A program made the translations under genes and the position numbers. Shown piece after piece: positions 8,245 through 17,108 of a stretch of 34,096 bases of DNA (position 1 is the stretch's first letter; every line of letters begins with the position of its first letter). The notes beneath the pieces are model-generated. The model had not been told where the DNA came from, searched no databases, and was given only the letters and a program-made list of their open reading frames with translations. The DNA comes from an uncultured Alphaproteobacteria bacterium (lineage in GTDB: Bacteria > Pseudomonadota > Alphaproteobacteria > HIMB59). The stretch covers positions 1 to 34,096 of the forward strand of contig CABZXY010000008.1 in NCBI GenBank assembly GCA_902529795.1, given 5' to 3'.

Positions 8245-9915
8245 TTAAAATAAGCCTTGAATAAAACCTTTTTCATCAAGCATAATTGAATTAGCACTCG
8301 GAACTCTTGGTAGACCAGGCATTGTCATTATAGCTCCTGTTACAACTACTATAAATCCCGCACCTGCTGATAACCTCACCTCTCTTACAGGAACCGTAAA
8401 TCCTGTTGGTGCACCTCTAAGAGCCGGATTAGTAGAGAAACTGTATTGAGTTTTTGCAATACATATTGGGAGTTTTCCATATCCACTTTCTTCAAAACCT
8501 TTAAGCTGATCGCTAACTGCTTTATCAATAACAATGTCATCAGCACGATAAATCTTTTGCGCTACAGATCTAATCTTATCTTCTAATGAAATGTCATCTT
8601 CATATGTAAAAGTAAACTTTGACGTGTCACTTGACTCAGAAATTTTTACAACTTCTTCTGCTAATTCTTTTGTGCCTTCACTTCCATTTGCCCAGTGTGA
8701 GCAAACTACTGCTTTTACACCTAATTTTTTACAACCTTCAGAGATGACTTTGCCCTCAGCTTCTGTATCTAGAGTAAAGCTATTGATAGCAACAATTGGC
8801 TGTAATCCAAAAGATTGAATATTCTCAATATGACGTTGAAGGTTCGCAAAACCTTTTTCGACAGCCTCAACATTTTCATTATTGAGATCTGCTTTTTCAA
8901 CACCACCGTGAGATTTTAGCGCTCTGACAGTTGCAACAATGACAACAGCATTTGGAGTGAGCCCAGCCTTACGGCATTTAATATCAAGAAACTTTTCCGC
9001 ACCAAGGTCAGCACCAAAACCAGCTTCAGTTACAACATAGTCAGCAAGCTTAAGTCCAGTTTGAGTAGCTATAACTGTATTACAACCATGAGCTATATTT
9101 GCAAAAGGTCCACCATGAATAATGGCAGGATTATTCTCTAAAGTTTGAACTAAGTTAGGCATTAATGCATTTTTTAAAAGAACAGTCATTGGACCGTCGC
9201 CTTTAATATCTCTAGCATAGATAGGTGACTTATCTCTACGATAAGCAACAATAATATCACCAATTCTTTTTTGTAAATCTTCAATACTTGTGGCTAAACA
9301 AAAAATAGCCATGATTTCAGAAGCAACAGTAATATCAAACTTATCTTCTCGAGGAAAACCATTTGATATACCACCTAAGTTGACGTTAACTTTTCTAAGC
9401 GCTCTATCACCCAAGTCAACTACACGACCCCAAGTAATTCTTCTTTGATCTATTCCAAGTTCATTGCCCCAGTAAATATGATTATCAATTAATGATGACA
9501 GAAGATTATGGGCTGAAGTAATGGCATGAAAATCTCCTGTAAAATGTAAATTAATTTCTTCCATTGGCACTACTTGAGCATAACCACCACCAGCAGCTCC
9601 ACCTTTCATACCAAAATTAGGACCAAGGCTTGGTTCTCTTAAGCAAACAATCGATTTTTTACCAATTGCATTTAAGCCGTCATTAAGTCCAACAGATGTA
9701 GTAGTTTTCCCTTCTCCAGCTGGGGTAGGGCTAATTGCTGTTACAAGGATTAATTTACCGTCAGGATTAGATTTACTTTTTTCAATAAAATTAAAGTTAA
9801 TTTTAGCTATATCATGTCCGTAAGGGATTAAACTTTCCTCTGGAATATTTATTTTTGCCGCTACATCGCGAATGTGTATTTTACTGGCAGCTCTTGCAAT
9901 TTCTATATCTGACAT
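8245..9915 (-). CDS. fhs: Formate-tetrahydrofolate ligase
   Basis: This 556-residue protein makes 10-formyl-tetrahydrofolate from formate, ATP and tetrahydrofolate in the cytoplasm, feeding one-carbon units to purines, fMet and serine/glycine metabolism. The ATP-binding loop [10 protein letters not shown] is at residues 64-73. It is followed by family signatures such as [23 protein letters not shown] and [10 protein letters not shown], and [11 protein letters not shown] near 270. The length is normal. Marine AT-rich alphaproteobacteria often rely on Fhs for C1 oxidation or assimilation. AGGAG and AAGGA lie 12-20 bases upstream of the ATG, and an operator-like palindrome lies about 30-50 bases upstream. 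Confidence 0.97.
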   Translation of the reverse strand: MSDIEIARAASKIHIRDVAAKINIPEESLIPYGHDIAKINFNFIEKSKSNPDGKLILVTAISPTPAGEGKTTTSVGLNDGLNAIGKKSIVCLREPSLGPNFGMKGGAAGGGYAQVVPMEEINLHFTGDFHAITSAHNLLSSLIDNHIYWGNELGIDQRRITWGRVVDLGDRALRKVNVNLGGISNGFPREDKFDITVASEIMAIFCLATSIEDLQKRIGDIIVAYRRDKSPIYARDIKGDGPMTVLLKNALMPNLVQTLENNPAIIHGGPFANIAHGCNTVIATQTGLKLADYVVTEAGFGADLGAEKFLDIKCRKAGLTPNAVVIVATVRALKSHGGVEKADLNNENVEAVEKGFANLQRHIENIQSFGLQPIVAINSFTLDTEAEGKVISEGCKKLGVKAVVCSHWANGSEGTKELAEEVVKISESSDTSKFTFTYEDDISLEDKIRSVAQKIYRADDIVIDKAVSDQLKGFEESGYGKLPICIAKTQYSFSTNPALRGAPTGFTVPVREVRLSAGAGFIVVVTGAIMTMPGLPRVPSANSIMLDEKGFIQGLF

Positions 9916-9945
9916 TTGAACTTATGTTCCTTTCTCCTCAAATTG

Positions 9946-9962
9946 TGGTATACAATATACCA
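9946..9962. promoter_or_regulatory. Operator-like palindrome upstream of fhs
   Basis: TGGTATACAATATACCA is a near-perfect 17-base palindrome in the divergent region between fhs and the binding-protein gene. Read leftward it overlaps an extended -10 (TGGTATATT) positioned to transcribe fhs. The form resembles GntR-family operators, so repression of fhs by such a regulator is plausible. No regulator gene lies in the window. Confidence 0.4.
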
Positions 9963-10040
9963 GTATCTTTAAATTTATTAAGTATTTAAATCAAAAAATT
10001 TAAATATTTCCTTAATAATTTTAAGCCCATGTGTCGCATT

Positions 10041-10069
10041 TTGACATCGAGGTGATGCTATGTTTTAAT
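10041..10069 (+). promoter_or_regulatory. Sigma-70-type promoter for the binding-protein gene
   Basis: A perfect TTGACA (10041-10046) is followed by 17 bases and TTTAAT (10064-10069), five of six to consensus. The ribosome-binding site AAGGAG (10076-10081) comes directly after, so the leader would be very short. The TSS would lie close to 10076. Confidence 0.6.
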
Positions 10070-10088
10070 AGTTAAAAGGAGACTGATA

Positions 10089-10862
10089 ATGTTTAAAAAA
10101 ATACTTGTTGTGATCGGTTTATTGGCCTTTGCTGGATTTGCCAATGCCGAATCAAGACTCCAAAAAATCCAAGAAACAGGTAAACTACGCGTGGGTACCA
10201 CTGGTGACTGGAATCCAATGTCGATGATTGACCCCACTAACAACTCTTATGAGGGGTTTGATATTGATGTAGTTACTCAATTAGCTGCAGATATGGGAGT
10301 AGAATTAGAGTTGGTGCCTACAGATTGGAAATCCATAGTAGCTGGAATTACAGCTGATAAATATGACATTTCAACTAGTGCCTCTTTAAGCCCTAAGAGA
10401 GCTCTTGTGTCAGGGTATTCTAATTCATATTTTAAGCTGGCCACAGTTCCACTGACCTTAAAAAAGAATTTAAACAAATTTCAATCTTGGGAAGATATTA
10501 ACAATAGTAATGTCATAGTGGCTGTCACTTTGGGAACCACTCAAGAAATGCAAGCTAAGTCTTATTTTCCAGATGCGCAGATCAAAGCCATTGAGTCTCC
10601 TGCTCGAGACTTTCAAGAAGTTTTAGCGGGTCGTGCAGATGCGCATATAACTTCAAATGTTGAAGCTGCAACTTTAGTGGAAACTTACCCTGAGCTAGCA
10701 ATAGTTCCTGTTGAAGAACCAAAATCACCAACACCGTTAGCTTGGTTAATTGATCAAGATGATCAAGTTTGGATTAATTATATTAATCATTGGATTGAGC
10801 TCAAGAAAGCCCAAGGATTTTTTGATGGGCTAATGAATAAGTGGAATTTAAAAAGCCTCTAG
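10089..10862 (+). CDS. Family 3 solute-binding protein, PheC-like
   Basis: This is a 257-residue periplasmic protein with a signal peptide cleaved after about residue 20 (GFANA). The body follows the family 3 binding-protein pattern: LRVGTTGDWNPMS, YEGFDIDVVTQLA and ADKYDISTSASLSPKR. Sequence features, from memory, are nearest to cyclohexadienyl dehydratase (PheC), an enzyme that evolved from this fold. The shared points are SRLQKI at the mature N-terminus, FQSWEDIN, GTTQEMQAK, and NVEA where PheC has a glutamate in the same surroundings. It could therefore be a dehydratase for prephenate or arogenate, or an amino-acid receptor. No permease is adjacent. The orphan permease at 26949 is a possible partner. 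A strong promoter and ribosome-binding site precede it. Confidence 0.8.
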   Translation: MFKKILVVIGLLAFAGFANAESRLQKIQETGKLRVGTTGDWNPMSMIDPTNNSYEGFDIDVVTQLAADMGVELELVPTDWKSIVAGITADKYDISTSASLSPKRALVSGYSNSYFKLATVPLTLKKNLNKFQSWEDINNSNVIVAVTLGTTQEMQAKSYFPDAQIKAIESPARDFQEVLAGRADAHITSNVEAATLVETYPELAIVPVEEPKSPTPLAWLIDQDDQVWINYINHWIELKKAQGFFDGLMNKWNLKSL

Positions 10863-10885
10863 TTTCATAAAAAATTCATATATAT

Positions 10886-10913
10886 AAATTAGGGGTTTTT
10901 ATGCCCCTAATTT
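10886..10913. terminator. Terminator-like hairpin after the binding-protein gene
   Basis: AAATTAGGGG (10886-10895) pairs perfectly with CCCCTAATTT (10904-10913) around an eight-base loop, 24 bases after the stop codon. The final AATTT would be the only U-rich tail. It probably ends the upstream transcript before ugd. Confidence 0.6.
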
Positions 10914-10981
10914 AGCCAAATCTTATATTTCCAAAAAAATAATTATTGAGCGAGTGTATTTTTGAACTAAATTAATAGTTC

Positions 10982-12145
10982 TTGAAAATACTTGTTTTAG
11001 GTCTTGGTTATGTAGGTACAGCTAATGCTGTATTGCTATCTCAACAAAATGAAGTCATTTGTTATGATATTGATGCCGATCGTATCAATCTAATAAACAA
11101 TAAAAAATCTCCGATTGAAGATAAGCTGGCCTTTGAATTCCTTTCTAAAAAGAATTTAAATATTAAGGGTGTTTCTGAGTTTCCTTCACAAAATGATTTT
11201 GATTTTGTTATAATTTCTACTCCTACTAATTACGATCCTGATACAAATTATTTTGATACCTCCACAGTTGAAACTTGTATTGAGAATTTGAATTCGCAAA
11301 ATTCCAAAGCTACAGTAATAATTCGTTCAACCCTTCCAGTAGGTTTTGTTGAACGTGTACAAAAAAAATATCTGAAACAAGAAATTATATTCGTCCCTGA
11401 ATTTTTACGAGAAGGCAAAGCTTTACATGATAGTCTTTATCCATCAAGAATTGTTGTAGGTTCTCATTCTGATCAAGCTAAAAAATTTGCTCAATTATTA
11501 GTTGAGGGAGCTACCAAAAAAGATGTAAAAGTACTCTATACTAAACCTACAGAAGCGGAGTCCTCTAAGCTTTTTGCTAATGCTTTTTTAGCGATGCGTG
11601 TGACATTTTTCAATGAACTTGATACTTTTGCTATGGCAAGAAATCTTGACACCAAAGAGATAGTAAAAGCGGTGAGTCTCGATCCACGAATAGGAGATTA
11701 TTATAACAACCCTTCTTTTGGTTATGGAGGCTATTGTCTCCCTAAAGACACCAAACAACTTTTACGTAACTTTGACCAAGTTCCTCAAAAAATTATGGAA
11801 GCAATTATTGACTCTAATACAATGCGAAAAGATTTTTTAGGTCAAGAAATTGCTAAATGTAAGCCAAAAAAAGTTGGGGTTTACAGATTGGCTATGAAGG
11901 AGGGTTCAGATAACATCCGTGAATCAAGCATGCAAGGTATAATGAAAAGGGTAAAAGCTAAAGGAATACCAATTATTATTTATGAACCTTTAATAATAGA
12001 AGAAATGTTTTTTAACTCACCTGTATATAATGATTTAGAGCAATTTAAAAAAGACTCAGATTTAATTATATGCAATCGTAATTCATCTGAATTAAGTGAC
12101 GTACAAGATAAAATCTTTACCCGAGATTTATTTCAGCAAGATTAA
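10982..12145 (+). CDS. ugd: UDP-glucose 6-dehydrogenase
   Basis: The 387-residue protein oxidises UDP-glucose to UDP-glucuronate with NAD+. The Rossmann loop is at residues 6-12 (LGLGYVG), the catalytic cysteine is C252 in GYGGYCLPKDT, and the family stretches STPTNYDPDTNYFDTS, VPEFLREGKALHDS and LDPRIGDYYNNPSFG are all present. It resembles the HasB/KfiD-length group of about 390-400 residues. The start is a TTG; no ATG gives the full Rossmann fold and no ribosome-binding site is visible. UDP-glucuronate would feed surface polysaccharide, which agrees with the glycan genes at the left end. Its stop and that of ybbP overlap in TTAA at 12142-12145. Confidence 0.93.
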   Translation: MKILVLGLGYVGTANAVLLSQQNEVICYDIDADRINLINNKKSPIEDKLAFEFLSKKNLNIKGVSEFPSQNDFDFVIISTPTNYDPDTNYFDTSTVETCIENLNSQNSKATVIIRSTLPVGFVERVQKKYLKQEIIFVPEFLREGKALHDSLYPSRIVVGSHSDQAKKFAQLLVEGATKKDVKVLYTKPTEAESSKLFANAFLAMRVTFFNELDTFAMARNLDTKEIVKAVSLDPRIGDYYNNPSFGYGGYCLPKDTKQLLRNFDQVPQKIMEAIIDSNTMRKDFLGQEIAKCKPKKVGVYRLAMKEGSDNIRESSMQGIMKRVKAKGIPIIIYEPLIIEEMFFNSPVYNDLEQFKKDSDLIICNRNSSELSDVQDKIFTRDLFQQD

Positions 12146-14679
12146 TTATTTCTAATTATTGGATAAACTTTAGGGCTTAGGTTTTTATAAGTATCTAAGA
12201 TAATCAATGCAATTGTAAAAATACCCGTTAACAAATAGACGAAGAAAATATTTAACAAGTCAAAGTGCCATTGAATATTAAAAATATAATTAATCACTAG
12301 ATACGAAGCAGTAAAGCTAATGAGCAATGTGAGTATAATTGTATTGAAAAATAAAATAGTAAATTCTAATAAACTGGTTTTGATAATTTGATTTTTATTC
12401 AGTCCCAAAATTTTAAATACTAAATTTTGATAAATTTTATTTTTGCCTTGAACTAGTATCGCACTACTGATCACTAACAAGCCAATAAAAATGATGACTG
12501 CTGCTAAGGCAAGCACAGCAATATTCACTTGATTTAAGAGTTGGTTTATTTTTTGAGCATAGTTTGCAATCTTGATAGAGGAAATATTTGGAAACATTTT
12601 TAAAAGTTCATACTCTTGAAAATTATTTTGTTCCGATAATTTTACTGTAGCTAGATACTCATGAGGTATCGCGTTGGCATAATTTGTGTTTAAAAGCATC
12701 GCAAAGTTTATTGTAAAATCTGCATAATCTACATCTCGAAAGTTTTTAACAATACCCGTTAACTCTCGACCATAAATAGATAAAGTGATGGTATCATTGA
12801 TTTTAATCCCTAAATCTTGAGCTGCATCATGGTCAAAAGAGATATACATCTGATCTGTGGGGTTATCTTCCCACCATTGACCTTCTACTATGGGATTATT
12901 GGAGGCCGGTTCATCAATCCAAGAAATTCTTCTTTCTTCTTGAATAACCCAGTATGAGGGGTTTTGACGTTCGATATAAGTTCTAGGATCAATACCATTG
13001 ATCGACTGAATTTTAGCGGTTGCTATAGGCACGACTACCAAATCACCTAAAGAGTCAACACCCATTACGAAATCTTGAAAATCTTTTTTAAGTGATTGGT
13101 CAATACCAATAAAAAAGAAATCAGGAGCTTTTATATCCATACTTTTTTGAATGAAGTTTTGAAAAGACCCTGCAATAGTTAAAATTGTAATCAAAAGGGA
13201 AATGCCTATCCCTAAAGTAGTCAAAATCAATGGCCCTACTGAACTAGGACTAGTTATATTTCGCTTAGCTAATAAAAGATTTAGTTCACGGATAAATTTT
13301 AATTTACTAAAAAAATAATTAAATAATTTAAAGACGAAATAAAAAAGAATTATAGCAATTAAAAAACCCAATAAAAAAATTACATTATAAAACCACAAGC
13401 TACTGCCAAGAGTGAATATACTAATCAACATTAAGATTAGAAGAATGATTAAAATAACAGTCTTTATTGAGAAACGAAAACTAACAAACTCATAGGTGTT
13501 ACGAAATAAACTATTAGCAGAAAGCTGTTGAATTGAATTGAGAGCTGGAAGAAGAAAAATAGTAATCGCTATAAATGCTACTAGAGTTATTTTTATAAAA
13601 ATAAAAAAACTACTTGAGTTGGATAAAGAAAAGTTAAGTCCTGAAGGAAGAAGTGTATTGACCATACCAGGTACCAGGCTACTTAAAAAGAAGGCAATGA
13701 TACAAATGACCAGTGTTATAAAAAATATTTGGTATCCAAGGATACCTTGAATAATTCTCGTATTAAGTCCTAGTGATTTTTGCACGGCTATTGCATTATA
13801 ATTTTGATTGATATAAGCGATAACTGTGTTGGAGATGCCTATGCCAGCAATCAAAATTGCAGCTAAAGAGATTAAACTCAAAAAATTTGCAAAATTATCT
13901 AAAGTTCGTTGAATGAAGTTGGTTGTATTTTCAGGAAAGCGAACTCTAATTTCTGGCTCAGAGGAAAATATATTTTGTAGTTTTTGTTTTCCAAGATCTT
14001 CACTAATACTATCAAAATATTTCACGCGATATTCAAACTCAAAAAAATTCTCTGAAGATGGAATTGATAAAGTATTAAGTCCTGATTGAGATATGACAAC
14101 CAAATCTCCAAATAAACCAGCTCCTCCTAAATCAGGCATTTGTTGAATGATGGAATGAACAGTAAAATTTTGATCTCTTATTATTAGAAAATCGCCCTCC
14201 TTTAGTTGAAGATTGGCTGCTAAATTTTCGTTGATGATGGCTTGATTTGAATTTTCGAAAAAGTCTATATCTACTTTTCCTCTTGTTGTGATGAAATCTC
14301 CGTAAAGTGGATACAGATTATCAACAGCTCTTAATTGTACAAAAGATGTTTTAGGTGTACTAAGATTTTCATTAGCCACCATGGAGGCAATCGTGGTATT
14401 TAAGGAGACTTCTGCAAAACTCTTAATTGATTTCACTATATCTTCATTTAATTCTTTATTATTAACTTCAATTTCTGCATCTCCCCCTAGGATAGATTTA
14501 GTATTTGATCTAATTTCTTGCAGTAAAGATTGATTTAAGGTGCTTATGACAAATAAAATAAAAACACTGATAAAAATCGTTATAAAAATTGTTATTTTTT
14601 TTTGAAGACTTCGCTTTAAGTCCTTGAACGCTTGACGATGGATAAAAAGTAATTGATTAAATAATTGTACCATTATCAA
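12142..14679 (-). CDS. ybbP: FtsX-family ABC transporter permease, YbbP-like
   Basis: An 845-residue integral membrane protein with the MacB/FtsX layout. A first membrane segment at about 30-50 is followed by a large periplasmic domain, then two blocks of helices (about 260-400 and 405-510), a second periplasmic domain, and three helices at the C-terminus. It pairs with the ATPase YbbA encoded just upstream, overlapping by 23 bases. In Escherichia coli ybbA-ybbP also sits divergent from tesA, and the same arrangement here is strong contextual support. The transported lipid or hydrophobic molecule is unknown. The start could be the ATG six bases further in. The 3' end overlaps ugd by four bases. 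Confidence 0.85.
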   Translation of the reverse strand: MIMVQLFNQLLFIHRQAFKDLKRSLQKKITIFITIFISVFILFVISTLNQSLLQEIRSNTKSILGGDAEIEVNNKELNEDIVKSIKSFAEVSLNTTIASMVANENLSTPKTSFVQLRAVDNLYPLYGDFITTRGKVDIDFFENSNQAIINENLAANLQLKEGDFLIIRDQNFTVHSIIQQMPDLGGAGLFGDLVVISQSGLNTLSIPSSENFFEFEYRVKYFDSISEDLGKQKLQNIFSSEPEIRVRFPENTTNFIQRTLDNFANFLSLISLAAILIAGIGISNTVIAYINQNYNAIAVQKSLGLNTRIIQGILGYQIFFITLVICIIAFFLSSLVPGMVNTLLPSGLNFSLSNSSSFFIFIKITLVAFIAITIFLLPALNSIQQLSANSLFRNTYEFVSFRFSIKTVILIILLILMLISIFTLGSSLWFYNVIFLLGFLIAIILFYFVFKLFNYFFSKLKFIRELNLLLAKRNITSPSSVGPLILTTLGIGISLLITILTIAGSFQNFIQKSMDIKAPDFFFIGIDQSLKKDFQDFVMGVDSLGDLVVVPIATAKIQSINGIDPRTYIERQNPSYWVIQEERRISWIDEPASNNPIVEGQWWEDNPTDQMYISFDHDAAQDLGIKINDTITLSIYGRELTGIVKNFRDVDYADFTINFAMLLNTNYANAIPHEYLATVKLSEQNNFQEYELLKMFPNISSIKIANYAQKINQLLNQVNIAVLALAAVIIFIGLLVISSAILVQGKNKIYQNLVFKILGLNKNQIIKTSLLEFTILFFNTIILTLLISFTASYLVINYIFNIQWHFDLLNIFFVYLLTGIFTIALIILDTYKNLSPKVYPIIRNN

Positions 14680-15322
14680 TTTTCATCAATCGATCACATT
14701 TATTTGCTAATTCTAGATCGTGGGTGACAAGGCAAAGGCTTTTCTGATATTTTTGAGAAACATTAAATAATAAGTCAGCAATAACTTGAGAGTTATCTTC
14801 ATCAAGATTACCTGTGGGTTCATCAGCTAAAATTAATTCAGGTTTGTTTATAATAGCTCTTGCGATCGCTACCCGTTGTTGTTCACCTCCAGAGAGTTGA
14901 CTTGGGAAATGATAAAGTCGATCTTTAAGCCCTAAATCAGTTAATATTTCTTCAGCTTGTACAAGAGCATTTTTTTGAAAATTTATCTCAAGAGACAAAG
15001 CAACATTTTCCAATGCTGTATAACTAGGAATTAAATAGAAAGATTGAAAGACGATTCCTATATTTTTTTTTCGAAAGTCTGTTAATTGGTCTTCAGAGTA
15101 TGATGTTAATTCTTGATTTTGAAACTTAATGCTACCCAATGTAGGTTTTTCTAAACCAGCCATTAACATGAGTAATGAAGTTTTCCCTGATCCACTTTTT
15201 CCAACAATAGCTAATCTTTCATTTTGATTAATCGAAAAATTAATACCTCTAATTACCTCTGTTAGGTTTTGTCCATTTTGATATTGTAAGTGGACATCTG
15301 AGAATTGAAGAAGTGTATTCAT
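14657..15322 (-). CDS. ybbA: ABC transporter ATPase, YbbA/LolD-like
   Basis: This 221-residue ATPase belongs to the MacB/LolD/YbbA group and drives the YbbP permease. Walker A is at 41-49 (GKSGSGKTS), the Q-loop is in [20 protein letters not shown], the signature is [14 protein letters not shown], Walker B is [12 protein letters not shown], and the H-loop is LVTHD. Length and N-terminus suit the ATG at 15322. That ATG lies on the opposite strand of the tesA start: the four bases CATG at 15320-15323 serve as start codon in both directions. No ribosome-binding site is evident for this strand. Confidence 0.93.
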   Translation of the reverse strand: MNTLLQFSDVHLQYQNGQNLTEVIRGINFSINQNERLAIVGKSGSGKTSLLMLMAGLEKPTLGSIKFQNQELTSYSEDQLTDFRKKNIGIVFQSFYLIPSYTALENVALSLEINFQKNALVQAEEILTDLGLKDRLYHFPSQLSGGEQQRVAIARAIINKPELILADEPTGNLDEDNSQVIADLLFNVSQKYQKSLCLVTHDLELANKCDRLMKIDNGTII

Positions 15323-15926
15323 GAAAAAAATAATCTTTATTTTAGTTTTACTTATATGTCCATTCCTTACGCAAGCTCAAGACCTTAAGATTATTCTTTT
15401 TGGTGACTCTTTAATGGCTGGTTATGGTCTTGATCAATCAAGCCATTTAGATCGACTTTTAGAAAAAGATCTTTTAGACAGAGGTATTGCAAGCAAGATA
15501 ACCAATGCATCAGTTTCAGGAGACACTTCTAATGGAGGTCTCAACAGAATTAACTGGAGCCTGCAAGATGACTATGATCTTTTCATTTTGGGCTTAGGAG
15601 CAAATGACATGTTACGAGGGATTTCACCCGAAACTACGAAAGCAAATTTGAAAGAAATAATTAATATTGTTCAAAAAAAAAATATTCCTATTCTTTTAAC
15701 AGGAATGCGGGCACCTAGTTCTTACGGACAAGATTATCAATCTTCCTTTAATTCTATTTATCACGAGTTAGCAGAGGAATATCAAATTTTTCTCTATCCT
15801 TTTCTGCTAGAGGGCGTAGCTTTGAATCCAAACCTGAACCAATCTGATGGTAAACACCCAAATGAGCTTGGTATTGCTTTAATTAGCAAAAAAATAGCTG
15901 AAAAAATAAAAAATATCTTAAATTAA
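15321..15926 (+). CDS. tesA: Periplasmic SGNH esterase/thioesterase, TesA-like
   Basis: A 201-residue secreted GDSL/SGNH hydrolase acting on acyl esters or thioesters. A signal peptide ends near residue 19 (LICPFLTQAQ). The catalytic Ser30 is in FGDSLMAGYGL. Block II is VSGDTSNGGLNR, block III is LGLGANDMLRG, and the Asp176/His179 pair is in SDGKHPNELG. Length and gene context (divergent from ybbA-ybbP) match the E. coli tesA locus. Its start codon overlaps that of ybbA, so any promoter and ribosome-binding site must lie inside ybbA coding sequence; GAAGAAG at about -14 to -8 is a weak candidate. Confidence 0.93.
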   Translation: MKKIIFILVLLICPFLTQAQDLKIILFGDSLMAGYGLDQSSHLDRLLEKDLLDRGIASKITNASVSGDTSNGGLNRINWSLQDDYDLFILGLGANDMLRGISPETTKANLKEIINIVQKKNIPILLTGMRAPSSYGQDYQSSFNSIYHELAEEYQIFLYPFLLEGVALNPNLNQSDGKHPNELGIALISKKIAEKIKNILN

Positions 15927-15998
15927 TTACTGTTTAACTTCATATCTGCTCAAGAATAGTCTATATTGCACAAGCTTATAATTATAAGGAGGAAAATA

Positions 15999-17042
15999 AT
16001 GACAAAAATTAAGTCTTTATTTATAGCTCTTATTTTATCACTCGGTGTCTCTTCAGCATTTGCTGATGGTCATGGTAGTACACTTGATTTGGTAAAAGAA
16101 AGAGGAAAATTAATGTGTGGTTCCAACACAGGTCTTGCGGGCTTTGGTGCTCCTAACGATGCTGGTGTTTGGGAAGGTATTGACGTTGACGTATGTCGTG
16201 CTGTTGCAGCTGCTGTTTTTGGTGATGCTAATGCAGTAGAATTCGTACCAACTACATCAAAAGTACGTTTCACTGTTCTTCAATCCGGTGAAATCGATAT
16301 GCTTTCTAGAAACACAACATGGACTCTACAAAGAGATGTTGAACTTGGTTTAGAATTTGTTGGTGTTAACTATTACGATGGACAAGGCTTCATGGTTAGA
16401 AAAGACCTTGGCGTTTCAAGTGCGACTGAATTAGATGGCGCATCTGTTTGTATTCAGGTTGGTACAACAACTGAAATGAACTTAGCTGACTATTTCAAAG
16501 CTAATGACATGTCTTATGAGCCAATTCCTGTTGAAACAAACTCTGAAGCTGATGCAGCTTACTTAGCAGGTAGATGTGATATCTACACTACTGACGCATC
16601 TGGTTTGTATGCAAGTAGAGCTGGATATCCAGACCCTTCTGCTCATATGGTATTACCAGAAATTATTTCTAAAGAGCCTCTTGGCCCTTCAGTAAGACAT
16701 GGTGATAGTGAGTGGGCTGACATCGTAAGATGGTCACTAAACGCTATGATTATTGCTGAAGAAAAAGGCATTACTTCAGATAATGTTGATGAAATGAAAA
16801 ACTCAAAAGATCCAGAAACTTTAAGATTACTTGGTGTTTCAAAAGTTGGAGATACTGGTGCTGGTTATGGAGCTTGGTTAGGCTTAGATGATGATTGGGC
16901 TTACAACATTATCAAACAAGTTGGTAACTACTCAGAGAGTTTTGAAAAGCATATTGGTGTAAACACACCTATTAATATCGCTAGAGGTTTAAACGCTCTC
17001 TATAAAGATGGTGGTATTCTTTACGCACCTCCATTTAGATAA
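15999..17042 (+). CDS. aapJ: General L-amino-acid ABC transporter, periplasmic binding protein
   Basis: This 347-residue protein binds L-amino acids in the periplasm for the AapQMP importer. A signal peptide ends at SSAFA (residues about 19-23). The mature part starts DGHGSTLDLVKERGKLMCG and continues with GVWEGIDVDVCRAVAAAVFG and SGEIDMLSRNTTWTLQRD, diagnostic for AapJ. I chose the ATG at 15999 because AAGGAGG lies seven bases upstream. A TTG at 15966 would put the ribosome-binding site inside the gene. Codon use is cleaner and richer in G+C than its neighbours, as expected of a highly expressed gene. A stable hairpin follows, then aapQ, aapM and aapP. Confidence 0.97.
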   Translation: MTKIKSLFIALILSLGVSSAFADGHGSTLDLVKERGKLMCGSNTGLAGFGAPNDAGVWEGIDVDVCRAVAAAVFGDANAVEFVPTTSKVRFTVLQSGEIDMLSRNTTWTLQRDVELGLEFVGVNYYDGQGFMVRKDLGVSSATELDGASVCIQVGTTTEMNLADYFKANDMSYEPIPVETNSEADAAYLAGRCDIYTTDASGLYASRAGYPDPSAHMVLPEIISKEPLGPSVRHGDSEWADIVRWSLNAMIIAEEKGITSDNVDEMKNSKDPETLRLLGVSKVGDTGAGYGAWLGLDDDWAYNIIKQVGNYSESFEKHIGVNTPINIARGLNALYKDGGILYAPPFR

Positions 17043-17051
17043 AATCTAATT

Positions 17052-17083
17052 TTTTCGGGCTATTTAAAATAATAGCCCGAAAA
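17052..17083 (+). terminator. Intercistronic 13-bp stem between aapJ and aapQ
   Basis: TTTTCGGGCTATT (17052-17064) pairs perfectly with AATAGCCCGAAAA (17071-17083) around six bases, ten bases after the aapJ stop. Like the malE-malF spacer, it can act as a partial terminator or 3' stabiliser. Either way more binding protein would be made than permease. Confidence 0.75.
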
Positions 17084-17108
17084 TTTCAAAGAATAATAAA
17101 CTAAAAAT

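Noticed and set aside
8591-8818. Rightward frame within fhs
   Set aside because: It is the antisense shadow of a strongly conserved enzyme.
15977-15982. TATAAT directly upstream of aapJ as its -10 box
   Set aside because: Transcription would start at or inside the ribosome-binding site (AAGGAGG at 15986), and no -35 fits. The true promoter is probably further upstream.
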